The translations under genes and the position numbers were made by a program. A model generated the notes under the pieces. That model saw only the letters and a program-made list of their open reading frames with translations. It made no database searches and was not told the DNA's origin. A DNA stretch of 64,000 nucleotides from Clostridium sp. C8-1-8 (GTDB lineage: Bacteria; Bacillota; Clostridia; Clostridiales; Clostridiaceae), in the NCBI RefSeq assembly GCF_009928445.1, contig NZ_JAABNO010000012.1:1-64000 (forward strand), given 5' to 3'. Positions 1 through 8,163 of the stretch are shown in pieces; within the stretch, counting starts at the first letter, position 1; each line of letters begins with the position of its first letter.

Positions 1-691
1 CAGTCATTGTATCAGTAACCTTTTTATTTTTCAATATATTTAGGAAAGCATTTGTCACCTTTTGAGAATATGCTCTGTTAATGATATCTTGACTGCTATT
101 TGGCCAAGGCAATTCTACTAAAGTAGCCTTTGCTCCTATAGACTGTGCCCAAGAAGAAAAATATCCTTGTCCATTTAATCCACCTTTATGGGAAAATCCA
201 AATTCTCTATCAAAATATCCACCAATTTCACTATTTCCTATGGTTGTATTTTCCCAACCATGCATGTCCGCTACTATCATTTCATTGGACTGACTCTTAA
301 TACCGCTTACTAAACTTGATAGAGCTTTAGCTTCCGATGGTATTAAGCTAGTATTACCAGTCTTGTTCCTTGGATTAGTAAACACACTAAACCCATCTGG
401 GAAGTCTCTATTTAAATCTATTCCTTCTTTTATAGTTGTTCTTCCTGGCCCGTCTTTTGTTATACCATCTATAACTCCATCTGGATTAGCACAAGGCACT
501 ATATATACAGACCAACCATCCAAACCTCCATTGGCTGCTGAGTAACCAGCTACATTAGAGATAAGATTTGCTGCTATCTTAACTAATTCTAGACCATCAG
601 AGGCCCAAGCATCTTCGAAACCATGAATAGCAAATACTGCTACTAAAGCATTTTTGCCATTTCCTACTCTATATACATTAAGACTTCTTCC
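1..691 (-). pseudogene. M14 zinc carboxypeptidase, N-terminus missing, runs off window
   Basis: Read on the minus strand from 691 to 1, the frame is open and encodes an M14 metallocarboxypeptidase core. Visible pieces in order are [12 protein letters not shown], the zinc motif HGFED (His and Glu ligands), PCANPDG, LNRDFP (substrate-binding Asn-Arg), ADMHGWE (third zinc His) and VELPWP (catalytic Glu). Family members cleave C-terminal residues from peptides or peptidoglycan stems and are usually secreted. Here a TAA lies immediately upstream of the first GRSL codon (692-694), and no start codon, signal peptide or N-terminal lead-in is present in this frame. About 80-100 residues normally preceding GRSL are therefore absent. 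Upstream DNA is a guaB fragment in another frame, so this is probably a truncated gene. The C-terminus lies outside the window. Confidence 0.75.
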
Positions 692-927
692 TTATACTCA
701 TGTTCCTTATCTGTGATTATAATATTATGATCTGAAACAGCTTGCATAATAGCCGAAGCAAACGGTATGTTTATTTCAATAGATGGCTTTTCATTTTTTT
801 TTAATTTAACAATAGGTGTTTTTAGACTAATATTCATTGGGATACAATCTTTTTTAGTTAGATTTGGTATTAGTAGATATTCAGAAAATGTTCTTGATGG
901 TTCTTTATAATAATAAGCCTTATTAAT
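664..927 (-). pseudogene. guaB: 5' fragment of IMP dehydrogenase gene
   Basis: The minus-strand frame from 927 to the TAG at 664-666 reads [19 protein letters not shown], then [19 protein letters not shown] and [13 protein letters not shown]. This matches, from memory, the N-terminus of the clostridial type of IMP dehydrogenase (about 500 residues, guanine nucleotide synthesis). Homology ends after AVSD, where GuaB would continue toward the catalytic barrel; instead about 20 unrelated codons lead to a stop. No CBS domains or catalytic Cys loop exist. The expected start position carries ATT (925-927) instead of ATG behind a purine-rich AGGGGAAGGG stretch, so initiation also appears lost. I read this as a dead scrap, probably left by recombination next to the truncated M14 gene. 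Confidence 0.7.
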
Positions 928-951
928 TCTCCCTTCCCCTCTTAATTGTTT

Positions 952-1596
952 CTAATCAGCAATATCTAATAAATCTGAAAATTTATCAATTATATAGTCA
1001 GGTGCGTATTCACTAAGTTCTTCAAGACTGTTATTACCATATGTCACTGCGCAGGTAGAACATGATGCACTTTTTCCCATTTGTATGTCGTATATAGTAT
1101 CACCAACAACTAATACCTTAGAACTATCGGACCGTAATTCTTTAATTGCCAAGTTGACAATATCCGGTGAAGGTTTTTTATTCATTACATCTTGTTCTCC
1201 ACCTATAAAAGAAACGAATGAACCAATTTTCAAATGCTCTAAAAGCAACCTTAAAGAGTCTCTTCCTTTGCTTGATGCTACTCCCAGCTTTATCCCTTTA
1301 TCATATAAAGCCTTCAAAGTATCTTCAACTTTAGGAAAAAGTTCTACTGTTTCAAAAGAAATCTTATCATATCTCATACGATACTCTTTCATTGCATCTT
1401 CAAGTTCTTTACCTTCCAAACATGCAATATCATGAAATGTATTTTTTAGAGGAAGCCCTATACGTTTTTTTATTTCATCTTCGTTAGCTAGAGGAATATT
1501 AAAGTATTTCAAGGTTTCTTGAATTGTTACTATTATGCTATACCTAGTATCTGCAAGTGTTCCATCAAAATCTAAGATTATAGTTTCAAAATTCAT
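952..1596 (-). CDS. HAD-superfamily phosphatase (PpaX/phosphoglycolate phosphatase-like)
   Basis: A 214-residue haloacid dehalogenase-type hydrolase. Motif I is DFDGTLAD at residues 9-16, with Asp9 the expected nucleophile and Asp11 the acid. Motif II is the SSK segment of VASSKGR, a conserved Lys follows in NKKPSPD, and motif IV is GDTIYDIQMG. The helical cap after motif I (about residues 17-80) is the type seen in pyrophosphatase PpaX and phosphoglycolate phosphatase. The exact substrate cannot be told. The start is ATG at 1596 behind GGGAGGTGTAAG. A longer reading frame upstream has no ribosome site and would add a non-conserved leader. The gene is monocistronic, lying between the SDR gene and the guaB remnant. 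It presumably acts in the cytosol. Confidence 0.85.
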   Translation of the reverse strand: MNFETIILDFDGTLADTRYSIIVTIQETLKYFNIPLANEDEIKKRIGLPLKNTFHDIACLEGKELEDAMKEYRMRYDKISFETVELFPKVEDTLKALYDKGIKLGVASSKGRDSLRLLLEHLKIGSFVSFIGGEQDVMNKKPSPDIVNLAIKELRSDSSKVLVVGDTIYDIQMGKSASCSTCAVTYGNNSLEELSEYAPDYIIDKFSDLLDIAD

Positions 1597-1689
1597 CTTA
1601 CACCTCCCTATAATATTACTATAATTATAAATTAATAAAGACCAATAAAACAAATAGTTTTACTGATCTTTATTACTTCATATAAGTCT

Positions 1690-2448
1690 TTAAGATGCTG
1701 TCCAACCACCATCAGCAGCAATAACTTGTCCGTTAATAAAACTTGAATCGTCAGAAGCTAAGAATAAAGCGACTTTTGCTACTTCTTCCGGTGCACCAAA
1801 TCTTTTAATGGTACTCATGGATGTCCTGCAATTTGCTTCTCCACGTTTATCAATATTAGTCATTGTTTCACTAATATTAGTCATTATTGGTCCAGGAGCA
1901 ATGGCATTGCAGCGTATTCCTTCTTTCGCATATTGGAACCCTGTACTTTTGGTTAAACCAACTACTGCATGCTTTGAAGCAGTATAAGCAGCTCCAGCTG
2001 CACCTCCATGGATACCTCCTACAGAAGCTATATTTATAATTACTCCCTTACCCTTTTCTAAGAAAATGGGGATTACTTTTCTGCTGCTTCTCATAACTGA
2101 AGTAGCATTAACTTCTATTAATCTATACCACAATTCGTCTGTGATATCTCCAACAGCAGCCATATTGTCCATAATACCTGCGTTATTCACCAATATATCC
2201 ACTGTACCATAAGTTTCAACGGAAGTATCAATCAATTGTTGAATATCTTCTTCTACTGCTACATTAGTCAATAGTGCGATAGCAGTTCCACCCTTTCCTA
2301 TAATCTCAGCAGCAGTTGCCTTTGCTCCTTCAAGATTAATATCTGATACTACTACCTTGGCTCCTTCTTGTGCATATAACATGGCAATGGCTTTTCCCAT
2401 CCCTGAAGCCGCTCCCGTTACAATTGCAACTTTTCCATTAAGTTTCAT
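1690..2448 (-). CDS. Short-chain dehydrogenase/reductase (SDR)
   Basis: A 252-residue classical SDR. It shows the nucleotide-binding TGAASGMG (11-18), NNAG (88-91), catalytic Ser142, Tyr155 and Lys159 (YTASK), and a C-terminal NGQVIAADGGWTAS typical of the FabG/glucose dehydrogenase group. It should oxidise or reduce an alcohol/ketone with NAD(P)(H); the substrate is unknown. The start is ATG at 2448, 7 nt after GGAGG. A GTG one codon earlier would be only 4 nt from it. The gene stands alone. Its promoter carries the same paired 12-mers as the exporter gene at 37055, so it is probably activated by the response regulator at 34856-35518 and may belong to an envelope- or drug-stress response (inference). 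Confidence 0.88.
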   Translation of the reverse strand: MKLNGKVAIVTGAASGMGKAIAMLYAQEGAKVVVSDINLEGAKATAAEIIGKGGTAIALLTNVAVEEDIQQLIDTSVETYGTVDILVNNAGIMDNMAAVGDITDELWYRLIEVNATSVMRSSRKVIPIFLEKGKGVIINIASVGGIHGGAAGAAYTASKHAVVGLTKSTGFQYAKEGIRCNAIAPGPIMTNISETMTNIDKRGEANCRTSMSTIKRFGAPEEVAKVALFLASDDSSFINGQVIAADGGWTAS

Positions 2449-2549
2449 CACTATTCCTCCTTCATAATCGCTTAATCTTCATAAATTCATAAGTATCTTA
2501 AAACTTTATTAACCTTTTGTATTTATTTGTTATTAATTACTATACATTC

Positions 2550-2614
2550 ATCTTACCTCTAATATATAGCTACAACAACTGTACCTTAGGGAAGCAATAG
2601 CTGTACTTTAAGGC
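2550..2614 (-). promoter_or_regulatory. SDR promoter with tandem 12-mer activator sites
   Basis: On the minus strand the order is GCCTTAAAGTAC (2614-2603), then TCCCTAAGGTAC (2592-2581) starting 22 nt later, a 2-nt gap, -35 TTGTTG (2578-2573), a 17-nt spacer and -10 TAAGAT (2555-2550). The same architecture is found at 36903-36967, and a single-site version at 36783-36825. Sites abutting the -35 fit a class II activator of the LuxR/NarL response-regulator type. Confidence 0.75.
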
Positions 2615-2668
2615 AGTAATAAAAAAAATAAAACCTTACTGAAGGTTTAGTTTATAATTAATACTCTA

Positions 2669-2820
2669 ATCTATGTTTAATAGTATTGTTGAAATTAAGT
2701 GGTCATGAAGGAATCTTATTAAATTTGTTTTTTCTAGTCCTATGGCTATTTATTCTCTTAAACTTAAACTTAATCTTATTCAAATGTTGTCTGATTCCTT
2801 TATATTACAACCACTTACCT
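2669..2820. repeat. Dispersed palindromic element, family A (copy A1)
   Basis: The left arm contains TTGTTGAAATTAAGTGGTCA followed by TGAAGGA. The right arm ends ACAACCACTTAC, which is partly complementary to it. The arm sequence recurs at 5386, 7203, 10702 and 53610, and more weakly elsewhere. This copy fills most of the intergenic space between the SDR promoter and the GH27 gene. Copy boundaries are approximate. Confidence 0.6.
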
Positions 2821-2823
2821 ATT

Positions 2824-2876
2824 ATAAAAAAAATCAGCCTGAGCCTACACTAACTGTATAAGCTCCGCTGATCTTA
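2824..2876 (-). terminator. Rho-independent terminator after GH27 gene
   Basis: On the minus strand ATCAGCGGAGC pairs with GCT..GCTGAT across a loop of about 20 nt, followed directly by a run of seven T. It lies about 70 nt beyond the stop of the alpha-galactosidase gene. Confidence 0.65.
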
Positions 2877-2945
2877 TGTTAATATTTTAATGTTTATATT
2901 TTAACATCACTAAGGATTTCATTATAGGTTATAAACTACATTCGA

Positions 2946-4211
2946 TTACTTAAGACTATAAAACTTAGCTCCATGAGATTTTATAATATTACTTATAGAG
3001 TCAGTGACAGTATCTAAGTCTTCATGCTCCCACAAATCTCTAAGTTTTACGCTTCCTTCAACACCTAAATCCTTTAAGTTTACCTCAATAACTTTGTCCT
3101 CTTCAGAGAGATTGAATAAACCTACATAAGTTTCTCCGTCTTTTCCCTTTGCAGTCCAAATAGCTTTAGCCTCGTCACGGTATAGTTCTTTATTGTCACT
3201 GGAGCTTTTTAATACCTCTAGAACTTCTTCGTTTGTTATGAGTTCTAAAGTCCATTGGTCATTATGAGTCATTTCTCCACCGAACATAAGTGGTGATCTA
3301 GCAAGGCACCATAAGGTCATCAATGTTCTTTGTTCTCTTCTTGTGAAGTTAGTCCACTTTCCTTTTCCTTCAAATTGGTGTTCTCTTAAGCATATATGCC
3401 CAAATGGAAGCATATCTGCATCTGGCCAATGTGAAGGTGCCATATGTTTGTTCCAGTTTCCTAATAAATCGAATTGCTTGTAAAGCTGTTCCCAGTTATC
3501 CCAGAAGTCTCCGGATATTCTCCACATATTTGCATGGTCTATAAGATGCTGAGCTTCTTCTAAAGGAGCTGGTCCTGGTGATAAGCTAAATACTACATCT
3601 CTTCCACAGTTATCTAAGGCATTCTTCAATAATTCCACTTCACCTTTTGCATAAGGGAAAGATAAATCATCAACCTTTATAAAATCTATGCCCCAATCAG
3701 CATACATATTTATTATAGAATTATAGTATTCTTGTGCACCTTCCTTTGTTGCATCAATCCCATACATATCAGTATTCCAAGGACATATAGAGTTTGTATC
3801 TGCTATATCTTGAGCAAATTTGTTAGTACCTAGAATAGGCGTATTTGCTTTTACAGCTTGCTTTGGGATTCCTCTAAGAATATGAATTCCAAACTTTAAC
3901 CCCTTACTATGGATATACTCTCCTAAAGACTTAAAGCCTCTTCCGTCCTTAGCACTTGGGAATCTATTTACCGCTGGAATAAGCCTTCCATACTCGTCCA
4001 TTTCTAGTGGTGCATAAGGATGATACTCTGTTGAATCTGCAGTAGGCTCATACCATTGTATATCAACAACTACATATTCCCAGCCATATTTCTTTAGATG
4101 CTTTTCCATGTAATCTGCATTTCCTATTACTTCTTCTTCTCTTACACTGGCACCATAACAATCCCAGCTGTTCCATCCCATTGGAGGTGTCAAGGCTAAC
4201 TTTTTACCCAT
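2946..4211 (-). CDS. GH27 alpha-galactosidase-type glycosidase
   Basis: A 421-residue single-domain GH27 (clan GH-D) enzyme without signal peptide, so probably cytoplasmic. The N-terminal TPPMGWNSW is diagnostic. The nucleophile is expected at Asp181 in FIKVDD, and the acid/base at Asp235 in WRISGDFWDNW, by alignment with the human enzyme's WRNFAD pattern. The family hydrolyses terminal alpha-galactosides (raffinose, galactomannan side chains); some members act on alpha-GalNAc or beta-L-arabinopyranosides, and sequence alone does not decide. The start is ATG at 4211 after AAAAAGGAGAG. It is divergent from the AraC-type gene at 4460, the likely local regulator, and is followed by its own terminator. 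Confidence 0.88.
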   Translation of the reverse strand: MGKKLALTPPMGWNSWDCYGASVREEEVIGNADYMEKHLKKYGWEYVVVDIQWYEPTADSTEYHPYAPLEMDEYGRLIPAVNRFPSAKDGRGFKSLGEYIHSKGLKFGIHILRGIPKQAVKANTPILGTNKFAQDIADTNSICPWNTDMYGIDATKEGAQEYYNSIINMYADWGIDFIKVDDLSFPYAKGEVELLKNALDNCGRDVVFSLSPGPAPLEEAQHLIDHANMWRISGDFWDNWEQLYKQFDLLGNWNKHMAPSHWPDADMLPFGHICLREHQFEGKGKWTNFTRREQRTLMTLWCLARSPLMFGGEMTHNDQWTLELITNEEVLEVLKSSSDNKELYRDEAKAIWTAKGKDGETYVGLFNLSEEDKVIEVNLKDLGVEGSVKLRDLWEHEDLDTVTDSISNIIKSHGAKFYSLK

Positions 4212-4350
4212 TTATACTCTCTCCTTTTTAGAGTTTTCAGCTTAAATATCCTTTTCATAAACTATACAATCACCAATCAATTTAGTTTATATAATTTAAT
4301 GCTAAAAACTATTCATATATTGATTAAAGGTACAATATTGCTTAAAATAT

Positions 4351-4392
4351 AGACAAGAAATCTAATAAAAAGAAATGGTATACATCTTGTCT
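4351..4392. promoter_or_regulatory. Inverted repeat in divergent GH27/araC-type intergenic region
   Basis: A perfect 8-bp inverted repeat, AGACAAGA (4351-4358) and TCTTGTCT (4385-4392), sits with 26 nt between arms, within the 248-bp space between the divergent GH27 and AraC-type genes. It is a candidate operator for that regulator. No experimental support is possible from sequence. Confidence 0.4.
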
Positions 4393-4459
4393 TAACTTTA
4401 TGTTATCATTGATATATTTAAGTAACAATTGTAATATAATGCTTTAGGAGGGTAAAATA

Positions 4460-5356
4460 TTGCTACAGGATAATTCTACAAAATATCTAAATTCCTTTGG
4501 GCTTCACTTTCTAAATTCCCCTAAAAATGCTCCCTACCAACTAAAGTCAATTGGTTGGGAACTTAGACAATCTAAAAGCTATAGCTGGGATGGTATGAAA
4601 AGACAAGAAGACAATGAACACTGCATCTTCCAATACACCTTATCAGGCTGCGGAGAAATAAGAATAAAGGATAAGATATACTCGCTAAAAAAGGGAGACG
4701 CTTTCTTAGTAAAAATACCCGATGACCACCATTACTACTTGCCTGAAAGCAGTGAAAAATGGGAATTTATATACATACATTTATATGGAGAGGGCTCCAT
4801 AAAGGAGTGTGACAGCTTGTTAAATTCTTACGGAAATATATTGAGATTTTCATCTAATTCCTCAGTTATAATTTATCTTTGGAAAATATATTGGGAAGCC
4901 GTAAACCAAAATATAAAGGACGGATATCAAACCTCTTCTTTTGCTTATAATTTTATAATGGAGCTTTATAGAAGCAAGCAGAACCTAGAAGATAATACAA
5001 GTAAGAAACATACTCAAAATATAGATACAGTGATAGGTTTTATTGAAGATAATTACTCGAAAGAACTCACTCTCGATCAACTATCAGAAGCTGCTCAGAT
5101 GTCCAAGTTTCACTTTAACCGAACCTTCAATAACTTAATTGGAACTACGCCTTGGAATTACCTTACTAAAATCAGGCTAGAAAAAGCAGTAGAACTTATG
5201 CTAAGAGAAGATTCCTCCATAGACATAATAGCTAAAAAGGTTGGATTTTCAGGAGAAAATTATTTTAGCAAGGTTTTTCGCAAATACCTTGGTACTTCGC
5301 CAGGAAGATTTCGTGAAGAGCACTTCAAAGCTAGTAATTACTCACTTAAACTCTAG
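4460..5356 (+). CDS. AraC-family transcriptional regulator
   Basis: A 298-residue regulator. The N-terminal half is a cupin-like sugar-sensing fold (YTLSGCGEIRIKDKIYSLKK, then GDAFLVKIPDDHHYYLP). The C-terminal ~100 residues are the AraC/XylS double helix-turn-helix, with LDQLSEAAQMSKFHFNRTF and the signature IIAKKVGFSGENYFSKVFRK. The start is TTG at 4460, placed 8 nt after AGGAGG; no better-placed ATG exists. It is divergent from the GH27 gene and likely controls it in response to an alpha-galactoside or its product (inference from position). A family A element separates it from the GH13 gene downstream. Confidence 0.88.
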   Translation: MLQDNSTKYLNSFGLHFLNSPKNAPYQLKSIGWELRQSKSYSWDGMKRQEDNEHCIFQYTLSGCGEIRIKDKIYSLKKGDAFLVKIPDDHHYYLPESSEKWEFIYIHLYGEGSIKECDSLLNSYGNILRFSSNSSVIIYLWKIYWEAVNQNIKDGYQTSSFAYNFIMELYRSKQNLEDNTSKKHTQNIDTVIGFIEDNYSKELTLDQLSEAAQMSKFHFNRTFNNLIGTTPWNYLTKIRLEKAVELMLREDSSIDIIAKKVGFSGENYFSKVFRKYLGTSPGRFREEHFKASNYSLKL

Positions 5357-5385
5357 CCTGGTAATTAACTTTACGTTTTAATTTT

Positions 5386-5521
5386 GCCTTTGTTTAATAA
5401 TACTGTTGAAATTAAGTGACTTTTTCAGTGTGATAAAATCATATTAATTCTTTGTACAAGCTCATTTAAGCATAGGATTACTGCCCACTTAATTTCAATA
5501 CAGTACTTTAAAATAGCCCTA
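5386..5521. repeat. Dispersed palindromic element, family A (copy A2)
   Basis: The left arm reads TTTAATAATACTGTTGAAAT then TAAGTG; the right arm reads CACTTAATTTCAATACAGTA then CTTTAAAATAGCCC. Its inner right part (AGTGGGCAGTAATCCTATGC on the minus strand) matches the left side of copy A5, so the element has distinguishable L and R ends. It lies between the AraC-type and GH13 genes. Confidence 0.7.
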
Positions 5522-5592
5522 ATTTTAATTGAAGAAATAGTTGCTATGAATTATAATAATTTTATATTCTGTAAATAAAAGGGGGAATGTAA

Positions 5593-7203
5593 ATGGGACA
5601 ACTAAAAAAATTGCGGCAACTACCTTGGATATTTGCTGCTGTCATTGTAATCGGTTTAGTAGTGATAGTATTTCTTCCAAGGACTACGAAAACCAAATAT
5701 GACAGTAAGGCTAATGAGGCTCTTTTGAATAAGACTCATAAAAGCTTTACACCAGTGGCTTATTCATCAAATAAGAGCTATAAAGACAGGGTATTTTACG
5801 AAATATTTGTAGCCTCTTTCAATGATAGCAATGGCGACGGTGGTGGTGACCTGAAAGGGGTTGAACAAAAACTAGATTATTTACAAAGCTTAGGCGTATC
5901 TGGCATATGGCTTATGCCTGTGAACGAAAGTCCAAGCTACCATGGGTACGATGTTTCTGATTATTATGATGTGAGAAAAAAATATGGAAGTTTAGAGGAT
6001 TTATATTCACTTATAAACGAAGCTCATAAAAGGGATATTGCTGTTGTTATGGATCTAGTAGTAAACCATACCAGTGATCAAAATCCATGGTTTGTTGAAG
6101 CTCTAAACAACCCAACCAGTAAATATAGAGACTATTATAGCTGGACTAAAGATCAAAGTAATCTTGAAAAGTTTTCAACTATAAATACCAGAGCTTGGCA
6201 TGCTAAGAGCAAAGATAACATCTACTATGGAGTATTTGGAGATGATATGCCAGACTTAAACTTTGACAATACTGAAGTTAGAGATGAAGTAAAAAAAATC
6301 GCAAAGTACTATCTTGATATGGGTATTGATGGTTTCCGCTTAGATGCTGCAAAACATATCTATGACGGTGAACTGGACAAAAACCTTCAATGGTGGAAGG
6401 AATTTAGCAGCTATGTAAAATCCGTAAACAAAAATACTATTCTCGTTGGAGAGGTTTCTGATAAGACTGATGTTGTTTCCAACTATCTGACCTCACTTGA
6501 TTCATGTTTTAATTTTGATTTAGGCACAGACATTTTAAATGCAGTAAAGGATAATAACTTTAAATATTTGGCTTCCTCATACTCCTCTATGCAAACGATT
6601 GCCCAATCTAAAAATAAGGATTATCTAGATAGTACCTTCTTAACCAACCATGATATGAACAGAGTAATGAGTACTTTGGGCTCAGTGGAAAAATGTAAAA
6701 CAGCAGCTTCTATCCTATTTACTCTGCCAGGAACACCATATGTGTACTATGGAGAAGAGACTGGAATGACTGGAGTAAAGCCAGATGAAAGGATAAGAGA
6801 ACCATTTATATGGGACGATAAAGACAAGAGTAAAAATACAAGTTGGACTACAGTAAGCAATGATAATAAAAAAATAGCAGTAAGACTAGAAGATAAGGAT
6901 AAAAATTCACTTTTAAACTTCTATAGAACCTTTATAAAGCTTAGAAATGATAATCCTACTTTAAGATACGGAAACTTTGAACCAATCAATACAAGCAATC
7001 CAGATGTATTAGCATTTAATAGAAAATATAATTCTGAAACCCTAAGTGTATTTATAAATGGAAATAAAGCTGAACAATCAGTAAATATTTCAGATATTAA
7101 AGGCAAAGTATTATATTCTTCAGAAAATTTAAGTGGAGAACTTGATACAAATGGCACTTTAAAGCTAAAAAAATGTGAGATTCTTATAATAAAGAATAAT
7201 TGA
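5593..7203 (+). CDS. Membrane-anchored GH13 alpha-amylase family enzyme
   Basis: A 536-residue protein with one hydrophobic segment at residues 12-28 (WIFAAVIVIGLVVIVFL) after a basic N-terminus. It is a signal-anchor without a lipobox, so the catalytic domain should face outward. The GH13 regions are all present: DLVVNH (154-159), GFRLDAAKH with nucleophile Asp251, VGEV with acid/base Glu287, and FLTNHD with Asp354. The NGDGGGDLKG and WLMPV segments place it with oligo-1,6-glucosidase, neopullulanase and amylase subfamilies. It acts on alpha-glucans or maltodextrins; specificity is not resolvable here. The start is ATG at 5593 behind GGGGG. The stop is immediately followed by a half copy of family A. 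Confidence 0.88.
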   Translation: MGQLKKLRQLPWIFAAVIVIGLVVIVFLPRTTKTKYDSKANEALLNKTHKSFTPVAYSSNKSYKDRVFYEIFVASFNDSNGDGGGDLKGVEQKLDYLQSLGVSGIWLMPVNESPSYHGYDVSDYYDVRKKYGSLEDLYSLINEAHKRDIAVVMDLVVNHTSDQNPWFVEALNNPTSKYRDYYSWTKDQSNLEKFSTINTRAWHAKSKDNIYYGVFGDDMPDLNFDNTEVRDEVKKIAKYYLDMGIDGFRLDAAKHIYDGELDKNLQWWKEFSSYVKSVNKNTILVGEVSDKTDVVSNYLTSLDSCFNFDLGTDILNAVKDNNFKYLASSYSSMQTIAQSKNKDYLDSTFLTNHDMNRVMSTLGSVEKCKTAASILFTLPGTPYVYYGEETGMTGVKPDERIREPFIWDDKDKSKNTSWTTVSNDNKKIAVRLEDKDKNSLLNFYRTFIKLRNDNPTLRYGNFEPINTSNPDVLAFNRKYNSETLSVFINGNKAEQSVNISDIKGKVLYSSENLSGELDTNGTLKLKKCEILIIKNN

Positions 7204-7258
7204 TATAGCATCTCCTTCGTAACCACTTAATTTAAATAATGTTATTAAATTTAGCTAA
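7203..7258. repeat. Family A half element (copy A3)
   Basis: Only the L-type arm is clear: ATATAGCATCTCCTTC, a few bases, then ACCACTTAATTT, and AATAATGTTATTAAATTTAG. It matches the right side of A5 (10778-10830) and, inverted, the left side of A6. It begins right at the stop codon of the GH13 gene, so the other arm is missing. Confidence 0.55.
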
Positions 7259-7265
7259 AATCAAA

Positions 7266-7297
7266 AAAATCGCTAATGACTTATTCATTGGCGATTT
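7266..7297. terminator. Bidirectional terminator hairpin
   Basis: AAAATCGCTAATGA pairs with TCATTGGCGATTTT (one mismatch) around a 4-nt loop. A/T runs on both sides suit the convergent GH13 (+) and phospholipase-like (-) genes. Confidence 0.7.
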
Positions 7298-7310
7298 TCT
7301 ACTATAATTT

Positions 7311-7907
7311 CTAAACCAAAAACTCCCTAGAAATTAATAATTTATCCGTAAAATCTTCTTTTTCTGTATTTATACTAAAAGCTATAATGGAACAGCTAAT
7401 CAGTTTCGAGGCCAATATGGCATATTTTATATCCTTCTTTACCGAATTCTTGGAGCTAAGATAACTGTCCTGAAGCTCCATTAAGCTTGTTATAGGATTG
7501 TGTATATATAGTTCATCTTGTCCAAAGATATTCAAGGAACCTAAAATTAACATGAATCTCAAATTTATATGCAGAAAAATTTCATATAGTAAGTGAGATA
7601 CAAAGCTTTTATCCTTATATTCTTCTCTATGATATAAACAAAAATAGTCACATATGAAATGACACACCATACCTAAGGTTATCGAAAATTCTTCTTTACT
7701 CAAATTATCATTTAGTAGCCTATGGCAATAGTTTTTTACATCTTCAATGGTTTCTTCCATAGTATGATGCTGATTTGAAGCATTGCACTCAAAATCCGGT
7801 TTTACATTGCCGTACATAAATTTTCTTTTATTCAACTTAAAATTAAGCTTTTTAACACAGTGCCTATATATTATTCTAGAAAAAACTAAATGGGAGTTTA
7901 TTATCAT
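7311..7907 (-). CDS. Zinc-dependent phospholipase C family protein (short form)
   Basis: A 198-residue protein resembling the helical zinc-dependent phospholipase C/S1-P1 fold (the alpha-toxin catalytic domain). Histidines and acidic residues follow the family order: His6, YGNVKPD, HHTMEET, then CHFICDYFCLYHREEY. There is no signal peptide and no C-terminal C2-like domain, and the protein is about 50 residues shorter than secreted toxins. It is therefore more likely a housekeeping or sporulation-associated homologue than a toxin. The start is ATG at 7907 after GAGGGAT. It is convergent with GH13 and shares its terminator. The precise substrate is unknown. Confidence 0.7.
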   Translation of the reverse strand: MIINSHLVFSRIIYRHCVKKLNFKLNKRKFMYGNVKPDFECNASNQHHTMEETIEDVKNYCHRLLNDNLSKEEFSITLGMVCHFICDYFCLYHREEYKDKSFVSHLLYEIFLHINLRFMLILGSLNIFGQDELYIHNPITSLMELQDSYLSSKNSVKKDIKYAILASKLISCSIIAFSINTEKEDFTDKLLISREFLV

Positions 7908-7962
7908 AATTAATCCCTCACACTAATTATTCTTTAATTAATATTAACTCCCATACTTTAAA

Positions 7963-8070
7963 TCTGTGTTGCTGCTAAAGTTAAGTTTGTATGAAGCAAT
8001 GTAAACTTTTGTTAGCTTAGAAATATGCCTCATATAGCATCTCCCTTATAGCCATTGAATATATCCTAAA
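7963..8070. repeat. Degenerate family A element (copy A4)
   Basis: The right side reads ATATAGCATCTCCCTTATAG then CCATTGAATAT, recognisably the L arm of A3 and A5. The left side (TGTTGCTGCTAAAGTTAAGT) is eroded. It occupies the 256-bp space between the phospholipase-like gene and the DUF2812 gene; nothing else is evident there. Confidence 0.45.
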
Positions 8071-8163
8071 GTATTTGTTGCCAAAAATCCATCTCTAAAA
8101 CTTTAGATATCTTAAAAGTAAATCTATTATCAAAGTGCCCCGACTTTGGTATAAAAAGAGCTT

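Noticed and set aside
1085..1435. Long open frame on the strand opposite the HAD gene, and many similar antisense frames across the window
   Set aside because: They lie inside well-supported genes, lack ribosome sites and show no family motifs.
7311..7907. Phospholipase C-like gene as a toxin
   Set aside because: No signal peptide, no C-terminal membrane-binding domain and a short length; nothing else suggests virulence.
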